Below the pieces are notes generated by a model. It ran no database searches. It was not told the origin of the DNA and was given only the letters and a program-made list of their open reading frames with translations. The translations under genes and the position numbers were made by a program. DNA of 64,000 nt from Pantoea sp. Lij88. Its GTDB lineage: Bacteria > Pseudomonadota > Gammaproteobacteria > Enterobacterales > Enterobacteriaceae. The DNA lies in NCBI RefSeq assembly GCF_030062155.1, contig NZ_CP118269.1, positions 310,001-374,000 on the forward strand. The letters are read 5' to 3'. Numbering within the stretch: the first letter of the stretch is position 1; each line of letters opens with the position of its first letter. Below are positions 9,278 through 18,640 of the stretch, one piece after another.

Positions 9278-9943
9278 TTAGCCGAAATTGACCTGGCGGG
9301 CGGTCTGGCGCTCGGCCATCCGCTTCAGCGCGGCGTTGAGCAACACACCGTAGGCGGGCAGGAAGAAGACCATGCAGATCAGTACTTTGAAGCTGTAATC
9401 CACCAGGGCAATCTCAACCCAGTGCTGCGCCATAAACGCATCGGGGCTTTTATAGAAGGCGATGAAGAAGAAGGCCAGCGTATCGCTGATATTCCCCAGG
9501 AACATCGCGCAGCCCGGTGCTATCCACCACTGTGGCAGACGACGCAGACGGTTAAACACATGCACATCGAGGATCTGACCCAGCGCATAAGCCATAAAGC
9601 TGGCGCAGGCGATTCGGGCCACAAACAGATTCATCACTTCCAGTGCCTGCCAGCCCTGCCATTCGCCCTGATAAAACAGTGCCGAGACGCCGTAAGAGAT
9701 AAACAGCGCCGGGATCATCACGGCCAGAATAATGCGTCGGGCCAGCGGTGCGCCAAAAATACGCACGGTGAGATCGGTCGCCAGGAAAATAAACGGGAAG
9801 CTGAACGCACCCCAGGTGGTGTGGAAGCCAAAGACGGAAATTGGCAGCTGAACCAGATAGTTACTGGATGTGATCACCAGCAGGTGAAACAGCGACAACC
9901 AGAAAAGCGCATGCATGCGCTGACGTGAAGAAAATGAGAGCAT
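9278..9943 (-). CDS. yhhQ: queuosine precursor transporter YhhQ
   Basis: A 221-residue inner-membrane protein with about six hydrophobic segments, belonging to the YhhQ/VUT family that imports 7-deazaguanine precursors (preQ0/preQ1) for tRNA queuosine. Family-typical stretches are HTTWGAFSFPFIFLATDL and ALGQILDVHVFNRL. I place the start at ATG 9943, which has AAAGG five bases upstream and gives the usual N-terminus; the frame stays open 12 codons farther upstream. It is divergent from tusA across about 200 bases. Confidence 0.93.
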   Translation of the reverse strand: MLSFSSRQRMHALFWLSLFHLLVITSSNYLVQLPISVFGFHTTWGAFSFPFIFLATDLTVRIFGAPLARRIILAVMIPALFISYGVSALFYQGEWQGWQALEVMNLFVARIACASFMAYALGQILDVHVFNRLRRLPQWWIAPGCAMFLGNISDTLAFFFIAFYKSPDAFMAQHWVEIALVDYSFKVLICMVFFLPAYGVLLNAALKRMAERQTARQVNFG

Positions 9944-10147
9944 ATTCAACCTTTTTAATGTTGGGGTGAGGGAACCCATTGCGGGACGCCGTTCGGGCAG
10001 CGCCTGGCAGTTTTATGAGCAAAAAGCGGCGGCATCTTACCGCGTTGTGCTTTTTATGCAATGGTTAATTTTAGCGCAATCGTTATCGCCTTGCTTCACC
10101 GCCAGCACGCGCTAGAATGAGCGCCCTTTACCTGAACCGAGTTGATT

Positions 10148-10399
10148 ATGAGCGATGTTTTTTCCTCTGCCGACCATCAGCTGGATGCCCGTGGCCTGCG
10201 TTGCCCGGAGCCGGTGATGATGGTGCGCAAAACCGTACGCGGCCTGCAGGATGGCGAGACGTTGCTGATCATCGCTGATGATCCGGCGACGACCCGCGAT
10301 ATTCCCGGCTTCTGCCGCTTTATGGAACATGGCCTGCTGGCGCAGCAGACCGAGACGCTGCCCTACCAGTTTCTGATTCGCAAAGGCATGGCAGGTTAA
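10148..10399 (+). CDS. tusA: sulfur carrier protein TusA
   Basis: An 83-residue protein that accepts persulfide sulfur from IscS and passes it to TusBCD for 2-thiouridine synthesis in tRNA. The sulfur-carrying cysteine is in [15 protein letters not shown], and [16 protein letters not shown] is characteristic of the family. The ATG at 10148 is preferred over an in-frame TTG six bases upstream, because it matches the length of other TusA proteins. Confidence 0.96.
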   Translation: MSDVFSSADHQLDARGLRCPEPVMMVRKTVRGLQDGETLLIIADDPATTRDIPGFCRFMEHGLLAQQTETLPYQFLIRKGMAG

Positions 10400-10452
10400 C
10401 GACAGCCGTTCGGACCGTCGTTAACTTCACTCATCGATCAGAAGCCGCCTGC

Positions 10453-12741
10453 TCAGGCGCGACGACGCAGTAACCGCAGCGCGTTGGCGGTGACCAGCGC
10501 GGTCGCACCGGAATCCGCCAGCACCGCCAGCCAGAGTCCGGTCAGACCCAGCAGGGTGGTGACCAGGAAAATCGCCTTCAGACCCAGCGCAATGCCGACA
10601 TTCTGGCGGATGATGCGCCGTGTCCGGCGTGCCAGCGCAATCATCGGTGCCAGATTACTGAGCTGATTCCGCGTCAGGGCCGCATCGGCCGCTTCCAGTG
10701 CGACATCGGTGCCGCTGCCCATCGCAATACCCAGCGTCGCCGCTTTCATTGCCGGGGCATCGTTAATCCCATCTCCGACCATCGCCAGCGGCTGCTGCTG
10801 ACTCAGTTCACGGATAGCCGCGACTTTATCGGCGGGCAGCAGGCTGGCGCGATAATCAATATCCAGCTGGCGGGCGATGGTCGCTGCGGCGCGTGGGTTG
10901 TCGCCGGTCAGCATCAGGCTCTCAATACCCAGCTTTTTCAAAGCCTTTAACGCCTCCACGGCATCGTCGCGCAGCTGATCGCGCAGGGCCAGTGCACCCA
11001 GCGCCTCGCCATCGCGCATCAGCACCACCAGGGTTTCACCTTCGGCTTCCTGTTGTGCAATCTGCGCGCTTTGCTGCGGCGTCAGACCGGGCGCATGGCC
11101 AGGCGTCAGCAGCTGAATCTGCTGGCCTGAGACCTGCGCACTGATGCCGCGTCCCGCCTGCACCTGCTGATCCTGTGCTTCGGGAATCGCCACATTACGT
11201 GCCTGCGCGGCCGCCACGATAGCGCTGGCCAGCGGATGAGTTGCACCCTGTTCCGCAGCGGCGCTCAGCGCCAGCATCTCTGTTTCACTGGCCTCGCCAA
11301 ACCGCAGGATCTGCGTCAGCTGTGGCTTACCCAGCGTCAGCGTGCCGGTTTTATCAAACGCCATTCTGCGCAGAGAACTCAGCCGCTCCAGCGCCGCACC
11401 GCCTTTAATCAGTGCGCCCTGTCGCGCCGCCGCAGCCAGCCCGGAGGTAATCGCGGCGGGTGTTGAGATCACCAGTGCGCAGGGGCAACCAATCAGCAGC
11501 AGCGTCAGCCCTTTGTAGATCCACGGCTGCCAGTCGCCTGCAAAGAGCAGAGGCGGCACCACCATCACCAGCAGCGACAGCAGCATCACCAGCGGCGTAT
11601 AGATACGGCTGAACTGATCGATAAAGCGTTCAACTGGCGCACGGTGCGTTTCCGCCTCCTCAATCAGCTGCAGGATACGGTCAATCGCGCTTTCACCCGG
11701 CTTCGACACCACTTCCAGCATCACCAGCCGATCCACGCTGGTGGCCCCGGCAAGGATCTTTTCGCCACTGGCGCGGGTGACCGGCAGCGATTCACCGGTC
11801 AGCGCGCTCTCATCGAAACTGGCGAGCGGACTGATCAAACGGCCGTCGACAGGCAGGCGACTGCCCGCCGCGACTTCAATCACATCGCCGGGTTGCAGCG
11901 CCGCCAGCGACACTTCTGTACGTTTGCCCTGTTCCAGGCGAATCGCCGATTCAGGCCGCAACGCCATCAGGCTGGTGACGCCGCTGCGCGCCCTGGAGGC
12001 GGCATAGCTTTCCAGCTGTTCACCCAGCTGAAACAGCACCAGCACCATCGCGGCTTCTGCGTGCGCGCCAATAATCAGCGCACCGGCTGACGCCACGGTC
12101 ATTAATGTCTCAATGGTAAAAGGCGATCCGCTGCGAATGCGCTGCCAGGCACTGCGGGCCACCGGGATCAGGCCGACCAGCGTAGTCAGCACAAACAGCC
12201 GATCGCCCCAGGCGGGTGCGAACTGGCTGAGAACGCTGCTGGCGAGCACCAGCAGTGCCAGCAAAATCAGCATGCGGTTCTGCTGCCAGCCCGGACTGGC
12301 GGGCGGGGTGGCTGAGGTAGCGGAGGGGGTGGCGAGCCGGAAGCCGGCTTTTTTCACTGCCAGTTCAACGGCGTTTTGCACATCCTGGTCTGCGTTGACG
12401 ACCAGTTTCTCGCTGCTGAACAGCACGCGGGCATCGTTCACGCCTTTTACCTGACGGACGGCAGTTTCAATGGTGCGGGCGCAGCCCGGACAATCCATCC
12501 CGCTGATCTGCCAGCTAAAGGGATAAGCGGAGCTTCGCCGGTCGCTTTCCTCAGCGGAGTCGGCATCATTGCCAGGGCTGCTGTTACTGTCACAGCAACA
12601 ACCTGCGGTATCCGCCGTCACAGGCGTAGCAGCATGGATAGAAAGAGAGAGGGGACGGGCCTGACGAACCTGGCACAGCGGTTTTGCTGCGGCGTGACTG
12701 GCACGCGGTTTGCCGCAGCCACAGGCGTGATGTTGATGCAT
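10453..12741 (-). CDS. zntA: Zn/Cd/Pb-exporting P1B-type ATPase ZntA
   Basis: A 762-residue heavy-metal pump of the inner membrane. The N-terminus is rich in His and Cys (MHQHHACGCG, then CCCD), followed by a heavy-metal-associated domain with GMDCPGC. The core shows TGES of the actuator domain, the transport motif CPC (LLIGCPCALVIS), the phosphorylation site DKTGT and the hinge GDGINDAPA. I choose ATG 12741, which has GGAGG five bases upstream; the frame is open for 25 more codons without that support. It is controlled by the ZntR-type promoter at 12785-12816. Confidence 0.95.
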   Translation of the reverse strand: MHQHHACGCGKPRASHAAAKPLCQVRQARPLSLSIHAATPVTADTAGCCCDSNSSPGNDADSAEESDRRSSAYPFSWQISGMDCPGCARTIETAVRQVKGVNDARVLFSSEKLVVNADQDVQNAVELAVKKAGFRLATPSATSATPPASPGWQQNRMLILLALLVLASSVLSQFAPAWGDRLFVLTTLVGLIPVARSAWQRIRSGSPFTIETLMTVASAGALIIGAHAEAAMVLVLFQLGEQLESYAASRARSGVTSLMALRPESAIRLEQGKRTEVSLAALQPGDVIEVAAGSRLPVDGRLISPLASFDESALTGESLPVTRASGEKILAGATSVDRLVMLEVVSKPGESAIDRILQLIEEAETHRAPVERFIDQFSRIYTPLVMLLSLLVMVVPPLLFAGDWQPWIYKGLTLLLIGCPCALVISTPAAITSGLAAAARQGALIKGGAALERLSSLRRMAFDKTGTLTLGKPQLTQILRFGEASETEMLALSAAAEQGATHPLASAIVAAAQARNVAIPEAQDQQVQAGRGISAQVSGQQIQLLTPGHAPGLTPQQSAQIAQQEAEGETLVVLMRDGEALGALALRDQLRDDAVEALKALKKLGIESLMLTGDNPRAAATIARQLDIDYRASLLPADKVAAIRELSQQQPLAMVGDGINDAPAMKAATLGIAMGSGTDVALEAADAALTRNQLSNLAPMIALARRTRRIIRQNVGIALGLKAIFLVTTLLGLTGLWLAVLADSGATALVTANALRLLRRRA

Positions 12742-12784
12742 ATGACCTCCGGATAATGGGATGAGCAACGCTGCCCATCCCGCT

Positions 12785-12816
12785 ATCCTACACTCTGGAG
12801 TGAACTCCAGAGTCAA
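12785..12816 (-). promoter_or_regulatory. ZntR-activated zntA promoter with 20-bp spacer
   Basis: Read on the minus strand, -35 TTGACT (12816-12811) and -10 TAGGAT (12790-12785) are 20 bp apart, the overlong spacing typical of MerR-family promoters. The spacer holds the inverted repeat ACTCTGGAGT-N2-ACTCCAGAGT (12792-12813), almost identical to the E. coli ZntR operator. The zntR gene is not in this window. Confidence 0.93.
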
Positions 12817-12826
12817 GGCTATTTTC

Positions 12827-13456
12827 TCAGACGACCCACAGTGAGCGCACGATCATAAAGTGACCGGCAAAGTAGCAGGCGGCAACAATCGCGCTGTCAG
12901 CGGTGAAGCGACGGCGATAGTGCGAGATGAACCAGACGGCGTTTGCCAGCAGCAGCAGACCGGCACCGACCATGATCGAGAAGCTGTAATCGGTCGGGCG
13001 GAAGAAGTACTGCTCGGTCGCTATCCAGGTCATCACCAGCGTCATGCCGATAAAGGTACAGACAGGCCAGCGCAGATCTTCCAGTCGGCTCCAGATGATG
13101 CCAATCAGAGCGGCACCGATGATGAGCAGCGTCAGCGGAATCGGCCAGAAGAAGGTCATGGTCATGCTGGCGGCGAAGCAAAGCGTATAGAGCAGGTGCG
13201 ACAGGAAGAAAGCCCCGACGGCATAGAGCATCTGCTGGCGCGGCAGCAGCGTTAACGCATCACCGACCAGCGTGGCGACCAGACCGGCCAGAATCAGGTA
13301 GTCCGTGGTCTGCAGCACCGGTGCCTGCCAGGCCAGCCCGACGAGCAACAGCAGCGTGACCGGTTTAAACAGCCAGCGTTGCCACTGGGGGCCGCGATAG
13401 GTGGCGTCGACATAGAGCCAGCCGGAGAAAAGTACAGCGAGGAAAGACCAGAGCAT
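12827..13456 (-). CDS. yhhN: YhhN/TMEM86-family membrane protein
   Basis: A 209-residue protein with seven or eight hydrophobic helices, opening [20 protein letters not shown] as in E. coli YhhN. The eukaryotic homologue TMEM86B is a lysoplasmalogenase, and some bacterial members have that activity; it is not established for enteric YhhN. The window shows the conserved yhhL-yhhM-yhhN-zntA neighbourhood. It ends just upstream of the zntA promoter, on the same strand. Confidence 0.9.
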   Translation of the reverse strand: MLWSFLAVLFSGWLYVDATYRGPQWQRWLFKPVTLLLLVGLAWQAPVLQTTDYLILAGLVATLVGDALTLLPRQQMLYAVGAFFLSHLLYTLCFAASMTMTFFWPIPLTLLIIGAALIGIIWSRLEDLRWPVCTFIGMTLVMTWIATEQYFFRPTDYSFSIMVGAGLLLLANAVWFISHYRRRFTADSAIVAACYFAGHFMIVRSLWVV

Positions 13457-13601
13457 TGTTTCTCCCTTTTTTACTCAAAATGGTGAAAGATCCCAAAATA
13501 TCACTTCCAGTTTAGGTTAAGCCTCTGAGATGTGACAATCAGGCAACTCTGGTTGTATGCTTTGCCGCCTGATTCATTATCCCGGCAGGCCCGAAATCGC
13601 T

Positions 13602-13958
13602 ATGAGCAAACCGCCGCTAATTTTTATCATCGTCCTGGCGATTATCGCCGTGCTGGCGACCCGTCAGTTCATTAAGCAACGCCGTGAAGTGGCGGTGAAC
13701 GACGCGTCACCGGAGCGTTCTCTGCAGGCTGAGGTCAAAACCAAACGTGAATTTCCGTCTCCCAATCGCCGTTCACGGCAGCGTGAAGTGATCGCCGGGG
13801 AAGAGATGCGTTATGAGGTACTGTTTCATCCGCTGAACGGTGCCAGCGACATCAAGGTGCAGCTGAAAGAGGCGGAATATCATCAGCTGGATAAAGGCGC
13901 CAGAGGCGAGCTAAAGATGCAGGGCACGCGCTTTATCAGCTTCACGGCCCTGCCGTAA
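13602..13958 (+). CDS. yhhM: DUF2500 membrane-anchored protein YhhM
   Basis: A 118-residue protein with one N-terminal transmembrane helix (about residues 5-22) and a soluble C-terminal domain (NRRSRQREV, then GTRFISF), matching E. coli YhhM. Function is unknown. ATG 13602 is chosen because it gives the family N-terminus MSKPPL; an upstream in-frame ATG at 13557 would add 15 residues of unlikely sequence. Confidence 0.88.
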   Translation: MSKPPLIFIIVLAIIAVLATRQFIKQRREVAVNDASPERSLQAEVKTKREFPSPNRRSRQREVIAGEEMRYEVLFHPLNGASDIKVQLKEAEYHQLDKGARGELKMQGTRFISFTALP

Positions 13959-13984
13959 CCGGCGGGCATTGCGCCCGCCCGACA

Positions 13985-14257
13985 CTATTTCTTGCGTGGG
14001 AAGTTTTTCTTCTGCCAGGCGACCAGTTCGAACACCCCGAACAGAAACACTTTGGCCTGGGTGACGCGGTCAATCGGCGGCGCATCTTTGGTCTGCGTCG
14101 TGCGCAGTAACACCAGCTGCAGACCGTGCATCAGGATCATGAAAATCAGTGCAACGTTGATAAAATAAGTCAGCGGTTTCGGGTAGGGATGAACCAGGTT
14201 AGCCAGTAAAAATCCCCACACGCATAGCATCAACAGACGCCCCAAATTAAGTAACAT
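13985..14257 (-). CDS. yhhL: DUF1145 membrane protein YhhL
   Basis: A 90-residue protein with two or three hydrophobic helices and a basic tail (WQKKNFPRKK), matching the small YhhL family of unknown function. Its start overlaps the 3' end of rsmD by 11 bases, so the two are probably translationally coupled and co-transcribed, as in E. coli. Confidence 0.9.
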   Translation of the reverse strand: MLLNLGRLLMLCVWGFLLANLVHPYPKPLTYFINVALIFMILMHGLQLVLLRTTQTKDAPPIDRVTQAKVFLFGVFELVAWQKKNFPRKK

Positions 14258-14846
14258 CCTGCGTCTCCAGTTGACGTTGATACAAACGATAAGCCACTTG
14301 TCCGGCTATTTTCTCGCGATAAAGATCCCACTCTGGCGGCACCGGCGGTGCGCCATTTTCCACTTCACTTTCGACGTAAATCAGCGCCTGATCGGCCAGC
14401 CAGTGATTCTGCTCCAGCAGCTGCAACGTCTGTTCCAGCAATCCCTGACGAAATGGCGGATCGATAAACACCACATCGAACGGGGTACCCGGCTGTGCCA
14501 GCCAGTTTAACGCATTGGTCTGAATCACGGTGCCATTACTGGCGCGCAGCGTCTGCAGATTTTTTGTCAGCTGCTGCGCTACCGGACGTTCCAGCTCCAG
14601 CAGCGTGGCTGATCCCGCGTAACGTGACAGCGCTTCCAGTCCTAACGCGCCGCTGCCGGCAAAGCAGTCGAGGCAGCGAGCCTCTGGCAGCACCGGGGCC
14701 AGCCAGTTAAACAGCGTCTCACGCACCCGATCGGTGGTCGGGCGCAGTCCGGCACTGTCCGGCACCGGCAATTTGCGTCCGCGCCACTGGCCGCCAATGA
14801 TGCGAATCTGCCCGGCACCGCCTGTACTGCGGGGGTTTTTATTCAT
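14247..14846 (-). CDS. rsmD: 16S rRNA (guanine-966-N2) methyltransferase RsmD
   Basis: A 199-residue SAM-dependent methyltransferase that modifies G966 of 16S rRNA. It has the N-terminal IRIIGGQWRGRKL, SAM motif I LDCFAGSGALGLEAL, and the catalytic DPPF motif (VVFIDPPFRQG). I use ATG 14846, which aligns with the E. coli start; an in-frame GTG at 14855 is an alternative with no clearly better ribosome-binding site. It is divergent from ftsY. Confidence 0.93.
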   Translation of the reverse strand: MNKNPRSTGGAGQIRIIGGQWRGRKLPVPDSAGLRPTTDRVRETLFNWLAPVLPEARCLDCFAGSGALGLEALSRYAGSATLLELERPVAQQLTKNLQTLRASNGTVIQTNALNWLAQPGTPFDVVFIDPPFRQGLLEQTLQLLEQNHWLADQALIYVESEVENGAPPVPPEWDLYREKIAGQVAYRLYQRQLETQDVT

Positions 14847-15078
14847 CTTGCTCACAACTCGTCATAATTTGTTGCGTAGTTTAACGGGCGAATCGGTGAG
14901 AAGAAACGTTAAAAAAGGGTGCTGTGGTGAGCTGGCTGGAAAGTGTTAGACTACTGAGTTGCTGAAGTCATGCATTATTCTGCGGTTTACGCCGGTCTGG
15001 CGCTGACCGACTTTCATTGATTTACCCCTGGAAACCACGCGCGACCGGGACAAAGCCATCGAGGAGTGTCGTCACACA

Positions 15079-16752
15079 ATGGCAAAAGAGAAAAAACGTG
15101 GCTTTTTTTCCTGGCTGGGATTTGGCAAAGAGGAAGAGAAACAACCTGTAGCGGAAGAGCAGACACAAGACGTCGCGGAACCCGCACAGCAGCAGACAGA
15201 ACAGGAAGCCCCGGCATTAAGCCAGGCTGAAGCGCAAGCGGAAGAGACTGTCGTTATCACCGAAACGGTGGCCGGACAGCAGCGTGAGGCGGAAGTCACC
15301 GCGGCAGCGCCGCATGAATCAGCACCTGCGGTGCTCGATGAGGCTGAACCGATTGAGGCCGATCCTGAAGCGTTACTGGAAGTCTCCGCACCTGAACATG
15401 ACGCGACGCCGGTTATCGACGCCGACGACGTCGTCACGCCGATCGCCGACGAGACGCCTGCCGACGCGCCATTAAGCGAAGAAGAGCTGACCGCGCTGGC
15501 ACTGGGCGACGCCCCGATCGTTGACATCCCGGACAGTGAAGCAGATGCGCCGTTAAGCGAAGACGAGCTGACGGCGCTGGCGCTGGATGACGCCGGGATC
15601 GTTGAAACGCCGCACAGTGAAACAGACGTGCTGGCGCTGGATGAGGCCCCAATCGTTGAAACCCCGGACAGCGAAGCGGAAGCGCCGCTGACTGAGGAAG
15701 AGCTGACCGCGCTGGCACTGGGCGAAGCCGACGTCACTGACGCGGAACCGGCTGAGGCGTTATCCGATACCGTGAGCGATCTTCCGCTGGCCGCCGCGCC
15801 TCTCATCGTGCAGGAGCAGGAGCGTCCCAGCAAAGAGGGCTTCTTTGCCCGCCTGAAGCGCAGCCTGGTCAAAACCCGTCAGAACCTCGGTTCCGGTTTT
15901 ATCAGCCTGTTCCGTGGCAAAAAGATTGATGATGAGCTGTTTGAAGAGCTGGAAGAGCAACTGCTGATTGCGGATGTGGGCGTGGATACCACGCGCCGCA
16001 TCATCACCCATCTGACCCAGCAGGCAAACCGCAAGCAGCTGCGTGACGCGGAAGCGCTCTACGGCCTGCTGAAAGCAGAAATGGCCTCGATTCTGGCAAA
16101 AGTGGATGAGCCACTGGATGTCTCCGGCAAAACGCCGTTTGTCATCCTGATGGTTGGCGTCAATGGCGTGGGTAAAACTACCACCATCGGTAAACTGGCG
16201 CGTCAGTATCAGGCAGAAGGCAAAACGGTGATGTTAGCGGCCGGTGATACCTTCCGTGCGGCGGCGGTTGAGCAGCTGCAGGTGTGGGGCCAGCGCAATA
16301 ACATTCCGGTGATTGCGCAGCATACCGGCGCCGATTCCGCTTCGGTGATCTTCGATGCCATTCAGGCCGCGAAATCGCGTGGTGTTGACGTGCTGATTGC
16401 TGATACGGCCGGTCGTCTGCAGAACAAATCGCACCTGATGGAAGAGCTGAAAAAAATCACCCGCGTGATGAAAAAACTGGATGATTCAGCGCCACACGAA
16501 GTGATGCTGACGCTGGATGCCAGCACCGGACAGAATGCAGTCAGCCAGGCCCGGCTGTTTAACGAAGCCGTCGGCCTGACCGGTATTGCGCTCACCAAGC
16601 TGGATGGCACCGCCAAAGGCGGTGTGATCTTCTCGATAGCCGATCAGTTCGGTATTCCGATTCGCTACATCGGCGTCGGTGAAGGCATTGAAGATTTACG
16701 GCCGTTTAAGGCGGAAGATTTTATTGAGGCACTGTTTGCCCGAGAGGACTAA
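15079..16752 (+). CDS. ftsY: signal recognition particle receptor FtsY
   Basis: A 557-residue GTPase that docks ribosome-SRP complexes at the inner membrane. The N-terminus (MAKEKKRGFFSWLGFG) is the basic lipid-binding helix. Residues about 20-250 form the acidic A domain. The NG GTPase domain follows, with G1 GVNGVGKTTT near residue 360, then DTFRAAAVEQL, DTAGRLQNKS and TKLDGTAKGG. It is about 60 residues longer than E. coli FtsY (497), at least partly because of a tandem repeat in the A domain (15466-15732). It is the first gene of ftsY-ftsE-ftsX. The purine-rich GAGGAG is 12 bases from the ATG, longer than usual. Confidence 0.96.
   Translation: MAKEKKRGFFSWLGFGKEEEKQPVAEEQTQDVAEPAQQQTEQEAPALSQAEAQAEETVVITETVAGQQREAEVTAAAPHESAPAVLDEAEPIEADPEALLEVSAPEHDATPVIDADDVVTPIADETPADAPLSEEELTALALGDAPIVDIPDSEADAPLSEDELTALALDDAGIVETPHSETDVLALDEAPIVETPDSEAEAPLTEEELTALALGEADVTDAEPAEALSDTVSDLPLAAAPLIVQEQERPSKEGFFARLKRSLVKTRQNLGSGFISLFRGKKIDDELFEELEEQLLIADVGVDTTRRIITHLTQQANRKQLRDAEALYGLLKAEMASILAKVDEPLDVSGKTPFVILMVGVNGVGKTTTIGKLARQYQAEGKTVMLAAGDTFRAAAVEQLQVWGQRNNIPVIAQHTGADSASVIFDAIQAAKSRGVDVLIADTAGRLQNKSHLMEELKKITRVMKKLDDSAPHEVMLTLDASTGQNAVSQARLFNEAVGLTGIALTKLDGTAKGGVIFSIADQFGIPIRYIGVGEGIEDLRPFKAEDFIEALFARED
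15466..15732 (+). repeat. 81-bp tandem repeat inside the ftsY acidic domain
   Basis: Two full 81-bp units (15466-15546 and 15547-15627), a shortened 54-bp unit (15628-15681) and a partial fourth unit (15682-15732) encode copies of APLSEEELTALALGDAPIV plus a short DSEA-containing tail (residues 130-218). The units are similar but not identical in DNA, so this is an older duplication kept in frame. Confidence 0.85.
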
Positions 16753-16757
16753 TTAGG

Positions 16758-17426
16758 ATGATTCGCTTTGAAGAGGTCAGTAAGGCATATCTCGGCGGAC
16801 GTCAGGCGCTACAGGGAGTAGATTTCCGTCTGCGTCCCGGCGAAATGGCGTTTCTGACCGGCCACTCCGGTGCCGGTAAAAGTACCTTGCTGAAGCTGAT
16901 TTGTGGCATTGAGCGCCCGAGTGCCGGAAAAATCTGGTTCAGCGGCCATGACATTTCCCGCCTGCGTAACAGCGAGGTGCCTTTCCTGCGTCGTCAGATC
17001 GGCATGATCTTCCAGGATCACCACCTGCTGATGGATCGTTCGGTTTATGACAATGTGGCAATCCCACTGATTATTTCCGGTGCCAGCGGCGAAGATATCC
17101 GTCGTCGCGTCTCAGCGGCGCTGGATAAAGTGGGCCTGCTCGACAAAGCGAAAAGTTATCCGATTCAGCTTTCGGGTGGTGAACAGCAGCGTGTGGGTAT
17201 CGCCCGTGCGGTGGTGAACAAGCCGGCCGTTCTGCTGGCCGATGAACCGACCGGTAACCTTGACGACGCGCTGTCAGAAGACATCCTGCGCCTGTTCGAA
17301 GAGTTTAACCGCGTTGGCGTCACCGTTCTGATGGCGACGCATGACAGCGGCCTGATCGCCCGACGCAATTACCGGATGATGACGCTGAATCAGGGACGTC
17401 TGCACGGAGGCCACGATGGTCAATAA
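16758..17426 (+). CDS. ftsE: cell division ATP-binding protein FtsE
   Basis: A 222-residue ABC ATPase that pairs with FtsX at the division site and drives activation of septal peptidoglycan amidases through EnvC. It has Walker [10 protein letters not shown], the Q-loop in [11 protein letters not shown], signature [14 protein letters not shown], Walker [13 protein letters not shown] and H-loop TH. It lies five bases after ftsY and overlaps ftsX by 11 bases. Confidence 0.97.
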   Translation: MIRFEEVSKAYLGGRQALQGVDFRLRPGEMAFLTGHSGAGKSTLLKLICGIERPSAGKIWFSGHDISRLRNSEVPFLRRQIGMIFQDHHLLMDRSVYDNVAIPLIISGASGEDIRRRVSAALDKVGLLDKAKSYPIQLSGGEQQRVGIARAVVNKPAVLLADEPTGNLDDALSEDILRLFEEFNRVGVTVLMATHDSGLIARRNYRMMTLNQGRLHGGHDGQ

Positions 17427-18399
17427 ACGCATTAAACGTCCGGCTGCACCAAAACCGAAGCAGCAGTCGAAGAGTAAAGCGCTGAAGGGCGGCTGGCAGG
17501 AACAGTGGCGCTATGCGCTGCGCGGCACGCTTTCTGATATGTGGCGTCAGCCGCTGGCTACCCTGCTGACGGTCATGGTTATCGCCATCTCCCTGACGCT
17601 GCCCAGCGTCTGCTATATGGTGTGGAAAAACGTCAGCCAGGCGGCCACGCAGTGGTATCCGGCACCGCAGTTAACCGTTTATCTCTCCAAAACGCTGGAT
17701 GATACGGCGGCAGAAAACGTGGTGGCGCAGCTCAAGCAGGTAGAAGGCGTGGATAACGTCAATTACCTGACGCGGGAAGAGGCACTGAATGAATTCCGCA
17801 ACTGGTCAGGCTTTGGCGGCGCAATGGATATGCTGGAGCAGAATCCGCTGCCTGCGGTAGCCATCATCACGCCTAAGCTCAACTTCCAGAACTCAGACAC
17901 CATGCAGAGCCTGCGCGATCGGGTGAGTAAAGTGCAGGGCGTCGATGAAGTGCGGATGGATGACAGCTGGTTTGCAAGACTGGCGGCGCTGACCGGGCTG
18001 GTGGGGCAAATCGCCTCAATGATTGGCGTACTGATGATTGTGGCGGTGTTCCTGGTGATCGGTAACAGCGTCCGTCTCAGCATCTTTGCGCGACGCGACA
18101 CGATTAACGTGCAGAAGCTGATTGGTGCCACCGACGGCTTCATCCTGCGTCCTTTCCTCTACGGCGGGGCGCTGCTGGGCTTCAGCGGGGCGGTGCTGTC
18201 ACTGCTGCTGTCAGAAGTGCTGGTGCTACGTCTGCAATCGGTTGTCGCCAGTGTGGCGACCGTATTTGGTACCACCTTCTCGCTGGAGGGCTTCTCCTGG
18301 GATGAGGCGCTGCTGCTGTTACTGATTGCGGCGATCATCGGCTGGGTGGCTGCATGGCTGGCAACGGTCCAACATTTACGCCGATTTACGCCGCAGTAA
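17416..18399 (+). CDS. ftsX: cell division protein FtsX
   Basis: A 327-residue inner-membrane partner of FtsE with four transmembrane segments: one near residue 50 ([19 protein letters not shown]), then a large periplasmic domain, then three C-terminal segments. It is a little shorter than E. coli FtsX (352), with the difference in the Lys/Pro-rich cytoplasmic N-terminus. [13 protein letters not shown] and [15 protein letters not shown] are family hallmarks. The start lies inside the end of ftsE, indicating coupling. Confidence 0.96.
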   Translation: MVNKRIKRPAAPKPKQQSKSKALKGGWQEQWRYALRGTLSDMWRQPLATLLTVMVIAISLTLPSVCYMVWKNVSQAATQWYPAPQLTVYLSKTLDDTAAENVVAQLKQVEGVDNVNYLTREEALNEFRNWSGFGGAMDMLEQNPLPAVAIITPKLNFQNSDTMQSLRDRVSKVQGVDEVRMDDSWFARLAALTGLVGQIASMIGVLMIVAVFLVIGNSVRLSIFARRDTINVQKLIGATDGFILRPFLYGGALLGFSGAVLSLLLSEVLVLRLQSVVASVATVFGTTFSLEGFSWDEALLLLLIAAIIGWVAAWLATVQHLRRFTPQ

Positions 18400-18417
18400 A
18401 CGCCTGCAACATTTTTT

Positions 18418-18426
18418 TGTTATAAT
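18418..18426 (+). promoter_or_regulatory. extended -10 promoter upstream of rpoH
   Basis: TGTTATAAT is a perfect extended -10 element (TG-N-TATAAT) just after ftsX, with no good -35. It is a candidate sigma-70 promoter for rpoH with a leader of about 205 bases. Confidence 0.55.
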
Positions 18427-18514
18427 GGTCCTCTGCTGCCGACGGTAGGTGCAGAGGATCTTTCCCCCTCTTCCCTTCCTGTCATCTGTGTGTAAAATAT
18501 TCACTGCTACAATT

Positions 18515-18542
18515 GAACTTGTGGATAACTTTATCACTCTTA
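18515..18542 (+). promoter_or_regulatory. sigma-E-type rpoH promoter overlapping a DnaA box
   Basis: GAACTT (18515-18520) with TCTTA 17 bases later resembles the E. coli rpoH P3 promoter read by sigma-E, and the sequence GAACTTGTGGATAA is conserved. TGTGGATAA (18520-18528) is an exact DnaA box on the reverse strand, as in E. coli, where DnaA affects this promoter. The -10 is a poorer match than the -35. Confidence 0.6.
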
Positions 18543-18640
18543 GTAGCACAGATTGCTTTCGGATTTCGCGCGACGTTGACTTAATGTATCGTCTGCGCAG
18601 GGAAATGTGCGGCAATTCCACTGAATTTGTGAGGGTTTGA

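Noticed and set aside
15072..15872. Ser/Ala-rich minus-strand frame across ftsY
   Set aside because: The apparent low-complexity repeats are the complement of the acidic Glu/Ala repeats of FtsY.
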